DNA from: RYN-433 sp036558265
GTDB taxonomy: Bacteria > Planctomycetota > Phycisphaerae > Tepidisphaerales > Tepidisphaeraceae
Length of the DNA stretch: 10,681 nucleotides
Assembly (NCBI GenBank): GCA_036558265.1
Contig: DATBFY010000272.1
Span: forward strand, 1 to 10,681
Direction of reading: 5' to 3'
Shown here: positions 6,464 to 10,681 of the stretch, piece by piece
How positions within the stretch are numbered: the first letter of the stretch is position 1
How the letters are laid out: every line of letters begins with the position of its first letter
Translations under genes and position numbers: made by a program
Notes under the pieces: generated by a model
Told to the model about the DNA's origin: nothing
Databases searched by the model: none
The model's input: the letters and a program-made list of their open reading frames with translations, nothing else

Positions 6464-6485
6464 TCGCGCGTCACTGGGCGCGCGA
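6464..6485 (+). repeat. Stem-loop between convergent genes
   Basis: TCGCGCG (6464-6470) and CGCGCGA (6479-6485) form a perfect 7-bp stem with an 8-base loop, 25 bases past the stop of the upstream plus-strand gene. There is no T-tract. It may act as a weak bidirectional stop together with the next palindrome. Confidence 0.5.
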
Positions 6486-6492
6486 AGACCAC

Positions 6493-6519
6493 GGGCAAAC
6501 AAGTTTGCCCATGCCACCC
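6493..6519 (+). repeat. Palindromic repeat, copy A (GGGCARAC family)
   Basis: GGGCAAAC-AA-GTTTGCCC (6493-6510) is a perfect 8-bp inverted repeat followed by ATGCCACCC. It shares its arms and its trailing CCACC with copy B inside nadE. It sits 14 bases beyond the nadE stop (minus strand), where a terminator would be expected, but it lacks a T-tract on either strand. Confidence 0.7.
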
Positions 6520-6532
6520 GAAGCAGCACGGG

Positions 6533-8365
6533 TCAGGGGATTTTCTGAGCGTAGTTCTGGGCGATGGGCATTCGGCGGCCGAAGCCGAAGGCTCGGCTGG
6601 TGACCTTGAGGCCGGGGGCGGCCTGGCGGCGCTTGTATTCGCTGCGGTCGATCAGCTTGATCACGCGGGTGACGGTGGCGAGGTCGAAGCCTTCGGCGAT
6701 GATGTCGGCGGCGCCCTTTTCCTCCTCGATGTAGCGGTGGAGGATCGCGTCCAGGAGGTCGTAGGGGGGCAGGCTGTCCTGGTCGGTCTGGTCGGGCTTG
6801 AGCTCGGCGCTGGGGACCTTCTCGATGCTGCGCCAGGGGATGACCTCCTTGCCGAAATGCTCGTTGATCCAGCGGGAGAGGGCCCAGACGGTGGTCTTGG
6901 GGACGTCGGAGATGACCGCCAGCCCGCCGCACATGTCGCCGTAGAGGGTGCAATAGCCGGTGGCGATCTCGGACTTGTTGCCGGTGGTGAGCAGGAGGTG
7001 ATTGAAACGGTTCGAAAACGCCATGAGGGTGGCGCCGCGGATGCGGGCCTGGAGGTTCTGGTCGGTGAGGTCGGCGGCGGGATCGGGGAGTTGCGAGTTG
7101 CGGGTTCCGAGGATCTGGTCGAATAGCGGGTAGAGCGCGCGCTCGTTGGCGCTGTGCATCGGGTCGATCGGGACGGTGTGGTAGTGGATGCCCAGGTTGC
7201 GCGCCAGGGCGGCGGCGTCTTCGAGCGAGTGGGTGCTGGAGAAGCGGGATGGCATGGCGACGCCGGTGACCTGCAGGGGCCCCAGCGCGTGGGCGGCGAT
7301 CGCGGCGGTCAGGGCGGAGTCGATGCCGCCGGAGAGGCCCAGGACGACGGTCTTGAAGCCGCACTTGCGGACGTAGTCGCGAAGGCCCAGAAGAAGCGCC
7401 TTGTACAGCGATTCCAACCCCGTGGAGTGGGGGTGGACAGGGTTCGGGGATCGGGGTTCAGGGTTCAGGGTTTGCGGATCATGGCGAGGGGCCGTCCCTT
7501 GGTTCGCGGAAGGTTGTGTCCGGGCAGACGAGAATGTCTGCCCCACCGAGTTCGGCACAGCCGAACCTACCGACGCATCGAGATCGACCACGAGCAGGTC
7601 TTCCTCGAAATCTTTTGCCTGCGCGATCAGGTTGCCCTGGTGGTCGAGGACGTGGGAGTTGCCGTCGAAGATCAACTCGTCGTTGCCGCCGACCTGGTTG
7701 ACGTAGACCAGGGGCTTGTTGAAGCGTCGGACCTGCTCGCCGAAGAGCTGGAGGCGGAAGTCGTGCTTGCCCAGGACGAAGGGGCTGGCGGAGGCGTTGA
7801 TCAGGAGCTGTGCGCCCGCGGCGTTCAGATCGGCGATGGGGTTCTGGTGGTAGAGCCGGCGTGCGATGAGCTTCTCGTCGTTCCAGAGGTCCTCGCAGAC
7901 CGAGAGGCCGGCGACGATCGACGGCGATGCGGCGTCGGAGCCGATGGTGACGAGGTTCTCGGTCTCGTTGATCGGGCCGGGCTCGAAATAGCGGGATTCG
8001 TCGAAGACGTCGTAGGTGGGGAGGAGGGTCTTGAAGTGCCGGGAGTGGACCTGTCCGTCGCGGAGGAGGGCGACGGCGTTGTGAAGCGGCCGGCCGATGG
8101 GCGCGGGATTGCGGTCGGCGTAGCCGATGATGACGTCGATGCCGCGGACCTGTCGGGCGATGTCGGCCAGCGCCGCCAGGCTGTCGCTGATGAACCGGGA
8201 CTTGAGGAGCAGATCCTTGGGCGGATAGCCGATGAGGGACAACTCGGGAAAGACGACCAGGCGTGCGCCCTGCGACCTGGCGCGGGAGATGAAGTCGAGG
8301 TGCTTGTTCGCGTTGTTCTCGATGTCGCCGACGGTGGGATTGATCTGGGCGAGGGCGATGCGCAT
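6533..8365 (-). CDS. nadE: Glutamine-dependent NAD+ synthetase NadE
   Basis: A two-domain enzyme of 610 residues making NAD+ from nicotinate adenine dinucleotide, ATP and glutamine-derived ammonia, the last step of NAD synthesis. The N-terminal nitrilase-type glutaminase has the triad E41 (FPELSLIGYPPKDLL), K112 (FKTLLPTYDVFDE) and C157 (SVCEDLW). The C-terminal synthetase has the PP-loop LGLSGGIDS (342-350), MPSRFSSTHS, ENLQARIRG-like NLQARIRG (437-444), TGNKSEIATGYCTLYGDMCGG and PPYDLLD. Two stretches are foreign-looking: a proline/serine linker (about 266-316), longer than I would expect, encoded by 7-bp repeats and palindromes, and GTRNSQLP (420-427), from another 7-bp repeat. All catalytic motifs survive, so the enzyme is probably active. 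ATG 8365 fits the family start MRIALAQINPTVGD; the frame stays open to 8509 only through repeat DNA. A TAAAAT ends 7 bases upstream. Confidence 0.96.
   Translation of the reverse strand: MRIALAQINPTVGDIENNANKHLDFISRARSQGARLVVFPELSLIGYPPKDLLLKSRFISDSLAALADIARQVRGIDVIIGYADRNPAPIGRPLHNAVALLRDGQVHSRHFKTLLPTYDVFDESRYFEPGPINETENLVTIGSDAASPSIVAGLSVCEDLWNDEKLIARRLYHQNPIADLNAAGAQLLINASASPFVLGKHDFRLQLFGEQVRRFNKPLVYVNQVGGNDELIFDGNSHVLDHQGNLIAQAKDFEEDLLVVDLDASVGSAVPNSVGQTFSSARTQPSANQGTAPRHDPQTLNPEPRSPNPVHPHSTGLESLYKALLLGLRDYVRKCGFKTVVLGLSGGIDSALTAAIAAHALGPLQVTGVAMPSRFSSTHSLEDAAALARNLGIHYHTVPIDPMHSANERALYPLFDQILGTRNSQLPDPAADLTDQNLQARIRGATLMAFSNRFNHLLLTTGNKSEIATGYCTLYGDMCGGLAVISDVPKTTVWALSRWINEHFGKEVIPWRSIEKVPSAELKPDQTDQDSLPPYDLLDAILHRYIEEEKGAADIIAEGFDLATVTRVIKLIDRSEYKRRQAAPGLKVTSRAFGFGRRMPIAQNYAQKIP
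7088..7108 (+). repeat. 7-bp tandem repeat in a nadE loop
   Basis: GAGTTGC, GAGTTGC, GGGTTCC stand in direct tandem. On the coding strand they give GTRNSQL (residues 420-426), just before the conserved DLTDQNLQARIRG segment, a place where NadE loops vary in length. Three 7-bp units equal seven codons, so the frame is kept. Confidence 0.65.
7440..7474 (+). repeat. 7-bp tandem repeat (GGGWTCR) in the nadE linker
   Basis: Five consecutive 7-bp units: GGGTTCG, GGGATCG, GGGTTCA, GGGTTCA, GGGTTTG. On the coding strand they encode the proline-rich QTLNPEPRSPNP part of the linker between glutaminase and synthetase domains (about residues 298-309). The G-runs spaced by four bases also fit a G-quadruplex rule. 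Confidence 0.8.
7522..7548 (+). repeat. Palindromic repeat, copy B, inside nadE
   Basis: GGGCAGAC (7522-7529) and GTCTGCCC (7536-7543) are perfect inverted arms around GAGAAT, followed by CACC. It resembles copy A (GGGCARAC arms, RAG at the loop start, CCACC tail). In the nadE frame it codes for VGQTFSSAR-type linker sequence (about residues 274-282). Confidence 0.75.
7550..7566 (+). repeat. Second palindrome in the nadE linker
   Basis: GTTCGGC-ACA-GCCGAAC is a perfect 7-bp inverted repeat immediately after copy B. Together with copy B and the 7-bp repeat, it makes up most of the DNA encoding the linker. Confidence 0.6.
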
Positions 8366-8372
8366 GCGGAGG

Positions 8373-8378
8373 ATTTTA
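8373..8378 (-). promoter_or_regulatory. Candidate -10 (TAAAAT) for leaderless nadE
   Basis: TAAAAT differs from TATAAT at one base and ends 7 bases before the nadE ATG (8365), so the transcript would begin at the start codon. A very weak -35 (TTCGCT) lies 17 bases further upstream. The seven intervening bases (CCTCCGC) are not a Shine-Dalgarno sequence. Confidence 0.4.
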
Positions 8379-8402
8379 GGATGGGGCGGGGGGAAAGCGA
8401 AG

Positions 8403-8500
8403 GTGGAGGATGGCGCGGAAGGCGAAGATGGAAGATGGAGGATGGAAGATGGAGGGAATCTTCTTCCATCCTCTATCTTCCATCCTCCATCCTCGTCTTC
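8403..8500 (+). repeat. Inverted pair of 7-bp tandem repeats (ATGGARG units)
   Basis: Left arm: ATGGAAG, ATGGAGG, ATGGAAG, ATGGAGG (8428-8455), with degenerate units back to 8403. Right arm: CCATCCT, CTATCTT, CCATCCT, CCATCCT (8466-8493). Positions 8431-8455 and 8470-8494 form a 25-bp stem with two mismatches and a 14-base loop. The element fills the intergenic space between nadE and the zinc-ribbon gene and creates a spurious N-terminal extension of the nadE frame. No T-tract follows on either strand. Confidence 0.85.
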
Positions 8501-8512
8501 GGATGACAAGCC

Positions 8513-9847
8513 CTACTGCACGTAGCGGGGCTTTCGGCGCTGGGCGCGGATCTGGGCGGCGCGCTGACGTTCGTCCAGTCGGCGGGACGAGACGTGGTGC
8601 TGGAGCACCCAGGGGAAGTCGTGGTGGAATCGGCGATAGATCAGTCCCAGGTGCCAGGCGCCCAGGTGCATCACCAGGATGGTCAGGAGGATCTCGGGGT
8701 AGACGACCAGCGGATGGTTGAGCTTGTAAAGCCCCGGGTGCTTGGCGAGCACGTCGCCGGGAATGATCGCGACACTCACGATGCTGAAGACGAACATCGG
8801 GACGGCGGCGAGCCAGATGAGAAAGGCGGTCATGTACTGTCCGCCCGCGATGCGGATGACGGCGGTGAGACGGTCCGGGCGGAGGTTGGCCGCGGCGCCG
8901 CTGGTCGCGACGGTGAGGAAGACGGCGGGGAAGAAGAACAGGCCCAGCCCCAGCGGGAGGATCGCGGCGGCGGCGAACTTCGCCGGCACGTACATCAGGC
9001 AGACGATCGTGGGGATGAAGCAGACGACCAGAGAGGTGAACATCTGGACGAAGGGCCGCCAGAAGTCGTCGGTCCAGTTCAGGCTGCCCAGGGGGCGGGG
9101 CAGTTCGTCCATTGCGTCGGGGCCGTTGTGGACCAGGGTTCGGGCGTAGTGCCCCATGAGCACGAAGACCAGGGGGAAGTGCGCCAGGACGGGCAGTACG
9201 CCCGCCGCCGCGAGCAGCACCATGATCACCACGTCGAGGATCTGGAAGAAGACGTAAAAGACGAAGATGAAGAGCGTGACGATGAAGTTGACGGGCATGA
9301 ACAGCTCGACCAGGACCTTGCTGAGCTTCATCACGCCGCGCAGGTCGCCGGCGGCGTAGGTCAGCGGGACGGCGACCCGGGCGACCGGGATCTGGGCGGC
9401 GGGGACCATGTCGGGGGTCTTCGCCAGGCCGACTGGACGGATGAGCTCGCCGGTCACCGGGTCGTACTTGGGTTTTTTCGGGGCGACGTTGGCGTCGTCG
9501 TCGAGGAGGGGGATCTCGTCCGGGGCGCGGTCCGCGCCGACGTTCGCCAGGTCCTCGTGGGTGGGACGCAGGTCGATGTCGCCCGCGTCGCGATCGATGT
9601 GTCCCCGGCGAAAGGAGGTGAAGACCTGCGGGGCGTTGGTGGGACGCCGGGTTGCCGGGGCGTCGTCATCCTTGAGGCGGAGCGTGCCGTCGTCGTCGAG
9701 GTTGCCCATGTCGGACAGCGCGGGGACGTCGTTCAGGCGGCCGCATTTCGGGCATTGGATGGCGCTGGCCGCGTGGTCGCGCGTAAGCTCGAAGAGGTGG
9801 CCGCAGTGGCAGGGGAAACGGATGATGCCGGGATCGGATGGGGACAC
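8513..9847 (-). CDS. Zinc-ribbon polytopic membrane protein, unknown function
   Basis: A 444-residue protein. The N-terminus carries a zinc ribbon, CHCGHLFELTRDHAASAIQCPKCG (C13, C15, C32, C35). An acidic, disordered linker follows (about 45-160, with DDD clusters and KYDPVTGEL). Then come about six hydrophobic segments (186-212, 215-232, 266-288, 293-315, 340-365, 382-403) and a basic tail (SRRLDERQRAAQIRAQRRKPRY). Between segments 2 and 3, MDELPRPLGSLNWTDDFWRPF is a conserved-looking amphipathic stretch; the layout resembles DUF4013-like membrane proteins, but I cannot confirm that. I do not know its function. GTG 9847 is chosen over the ATG at 9955 because the sequence upstream is intergenic in character, the ribbon follows soon after, and a perfect TATAAT ends 6 bases before the GTG. 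It is followed by nadE in the same direction. Confidence 0.85.
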   Translation of the reverse strand: MSPSDPGIIRFPCHCGHLFELTRDHAASAIQCPKCGRLNDVPALSDMGNLDDDGTLRLKDDDAPATRRPTNAPQVFTSFRRGHIDRDAGDIDLRPTHEDLANVGADRAPDEIPLLDDDANVAPKKPKYDPVTGELIRPVGLAKTPDMVPAAQIPVARVAVPLTYAAGDLRGVMKLSKVLVELFMPVNFIVTLFIFVFYVFFQILDVVIMVLLAAAGVLPVLAHFPLVFVLMGHYARTLVHNGPDAMDELPRPLGSLNWTDDFWRPFVQMFTSLVVCFIPTIVCLMYVPAKFAAAAILPLGLGLFFFPAVFLTVATSGAAANLRPDRLTAVIRIAGGQYMTAFLIWLAAVPMFVFSIVSVAIIPGDVLAKHPGLYKLNHPLVVYPEILLTILVMHLGAWHLGLIYRRFHHDFPWVLQHHVSSRRLDERQRAAQIRAQRRKPRYVQ

Positions 9848-9853
9848 GGTGTC

Positions 9854-9859
9854 ATTATA
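9854..9859 (-). promoter_or_regulatory. Perfect -10 hexamer (TATAAT), probably leaderless start
   Basis: TATAAT ends 6 bases before the GTG at 9847; the spacer is GACACC. In this GC-rich DNA a perfect match so placed is unlikely to be chance. No TTGACA-like -35 is found 16-19 bases upstream. It supports GTG 9847 as the start, with the transcript beginning at or next to it. Confidence 0.5.
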
Positions 9860-9890
9860 ACGACGGAGCGGGGGGCGGGGTTTTTCAGTC

Positions 9891-9918
9891 GGGGCCAGCC
9901 GGTGCGGGCTGCCCCACC
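9891..9918 (+). repeat. Palindromic repeat, copy C (diverged)
   Basis: GGGGCCAGCC (9891-9900) pairs with GGCTGCCCC (9907-9915) with one bulged C, around GGTGCG, and is followed by ACC. The TGCCCCACC end is identical to copy B. It lies in the 133-base gap between the RND gene and the zinc-ribbon gene. Confidence 0.5.
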
Positions 9919-9980
9919 AAATGGCTGGCGGAGGCGTGCCGCCGAAATTGTCCACGCATCCGAGGTGGGGTGGTCGGCGG

Positions 9981-10681
9981 TCATGGGGCGGCCGGTTCGG
10001 GCACCAGGGATTGGGGCTGAACGGCTGACTCGGCGGTTGGTGTGGCGGCCTTGCGCCGCCGGCGCCACATTCCCAGGTCGTCGAAGAGGCTGTATGCGAC
10101 GGGGGTGACCAGGAGGGAGAGGAGCAGGGACATGGCCTGACCGCCGACGATAACCTTGGCCATGGACGCCCGCGAGGCGGAGCCGGGGCCGACGCCCAGG
10201 GCGATGGGGATCATGCCCGCGATCAGCATGAGGGTGGTCATGAGGATGGGGCGCAGGCGGGTGCGGTTGGCTTCCATGATGGCCCAGGTGCGGGTGCGCT
10301 TCTCGGGAGAGAGCCTGCGAAGGAAACGGGTCCAGGCGGAAGTCCGGGTGAGGGGGTGAGAGGATGAGGAGGTGAGGTGAGTCGTGAGCGTTTTCCCCTC
10401 ATCTCCCCATCCCCTTATCTCCTCATCTTGTCGGTACAAGGGTGGGACTTCGGTGGGATCGTCCTTGGCGCGACGGCGGAGGACGTTGGTGTAATCGACC
10501 TGGAGGATGCCGTTCTTTTTGACGATGCCGAAGAGGAGGAAGACGCCCAGGATGCTGTAGATGGTCAGCGCCTGTCCGGTGAAGATCAGGGAGAGGATGG
10601 CGAAGGGGATGGTCAGGGGGACGGCGAGCAGGATCGTGATCGGGTGGACGAAGGACTCGAACTGGGCCGCCAGGATCATGT
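9981..10681 (-). CDS. RND efflux transporter (AcrB/HAE1 family), C-terminal part; 5' end beyond the right edge
   Basis: The last 232 complete residues are visible. They match the C-terminal membrane domain of AcrB-type proton-driven pumps: MILAAQFESFVHPITILLAVP, GQALTIYSILGVFLLFGIVKKNGILQVDYTN, then ANRTRLRPILMTTLMLIAGMIPIALG, GPGSASRASMAKVIVGGQ and SLLLSLLVTPVAYSLFDDL. These pumps export drugs or other compounds with a membrane-fusion protein and an outer-membrane channel. The cytoplasmic loop between DYTNVLRRR and AIMEANRTRLRP is normally around 15 residues; here it is about 60 residues longer (roughly 72-131) and partly coded by an 8-bp inverted repeat array. The frame is intact and all flanking motifs survive. 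The methionine at 10679 is internal, not the start. Confidence 0.93.
   Translation of the reverse strand, partial: MILAAQFESFVHPITILLAVPLTIPFAILSLIFTGQALTIYSILGVFLLFGIVKKNGILQVDYTNVLRRRAKDDPTEVPPLYRQDEEIRGWGDEGKTLTTHLTSSSSHPLTRTSAWTRFLRRLSPEKRTRTWAIMEANRTRLRPILMTTLMLIAGMIPIALGVGPGSASRASMAKVIVGGQAMSLLLSLLVTPVAYSLFDDLGMWRRRRKAATPTAESAVQPQSLVPEPAAP
10348..10426 (+). repeat. Inverted pair of 8-bp tandem repeats inside the RND gene
   Basis: Left arm: GTGAGGGG, GTGAGAGG, ATGAGGAG, GTGAGGTG (10348-10379). Right arm: CCCCTCAT, CTCCCCAT, CCCCTTAT, CTCCTCAT (10395-10426), i.e. the inverted form of RTGAGGRG. A 15-base spacer separates the arms. It encodes about residues 85-111 of the visible RND fragment (EEIRGWGDEGK through SSSSHP). 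CTTGT-CGGT-ACAAG, a small palindrome, abuts the right arm. Confidence 0.8.

Noticed and set aside
7154..8506. A 450-codon plus-strand frame opposite nadE, and similarly 8594-10108 opposite the zinc-ribbon gene.
   Set aside because: Both are Gly/Val/Asp/Glu-rich mirror translations of well-supported genes and carry no family motif.
6428..8506. Possibility that the repeat arrays are CRISPR repeats.
   Set aside because: Unit length is 7-10 bp in direct contact with no unique spacers, and no cas gene is present.
8366..8509. A 48-residue N-terminal extension of NadE (start at 8509).
   Set aside because: The extension is the translation of the 7-bp inverted repeat; NadE proteins begin at the MRIALAQ motif, and a -10-like hexamer sits just upstream of that ATG.
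9848..9955. Longer start (ATG 9955) for the zinc-ribbon membrane protein.
   Set aside because: The added residues come from intergenic DNA with a palindrome and would place the perfect TATAAT inside the gene.

Overview
The window is high-GC bacterial chromosome, most probably from a planctomycete (class Phycisphaerae or a relative). Three things point there: a prepilin-like protein with an FTLVEL N-terminus and the H-X9-DG motif, a zinc-ribbon multi-membrane protein, and intergenic DNA full of short tandem repeats and small palindromes. This placement is inferred from gene style only. Ten protein genes are supported, two of them cut by the window edges. No rRNA, tRNA, CRISPR array, transposase or phage gene was seen.

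Layout. Positions 1-2494 (minus strand) hold a probable operon folP - cdaA - cdaR/ybbR: dihydropteroate synthase, a membrane diadenylate cyclase, and its YbbR-type partner (cut at the left edge). This order is widespread in bacteria, often followed by glmM. A small single-pass membrane protein (2558-2773, plus) diverges from folP and converges on a prepilin-like H-X9-DG protein (2784-3542, minus). The latter diverges from xseA (3655-5100, plus), the exonuclease VII large subunit; no xseB is seen next to it. Positions 5101-5630 have no gene but are unusually structured: two different 10-bp-phased triple repeats, one of which fits a G-quadruplex, then two long hairpins. Two small plus-strand genes follow: an unknown membrane protein and a conserved helical protein. 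From 6533 to the right edge everything is on the minus strand: glutamine-dependent NAD+ synthetase (nadE), a zinc-ribbon polytopic membrane protein, and the C-terminus of an RND efflux transporter.

The most unusual content is repeat DNA. Tandem repeats of 7- or 8-bp units occur at four places in the right-hand 4 kb: in the nadE interdomain linker, in a nadE loop, between nadE and its upstream neighbour, and in a cytoplasmic loop of the RND transporter. At three of these the host gene stays in frame and the repeat appears as extra residues at a tolerant site. Two of the four have a purine-rich arm followed by its pyrimidine-rich inverted counterpart. A second family, a palindrome of the form GGGCARAC..GTYTGCCC followed by CCACC or close to it, is present three times in one orientation, once inside nadE. 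Together they look like small dispersed elements that can insert without destroying genes.

Two further points: the CdaA homologue reads D-L-G where the diadenylate cyclase motif is normally D-G-A, and three genes (xseA, nadE, the zinc-ribbon protein) have a TANNNT -10-like hexamer 6-7 bases before the start codon, suggesting leaderless mRNAs.
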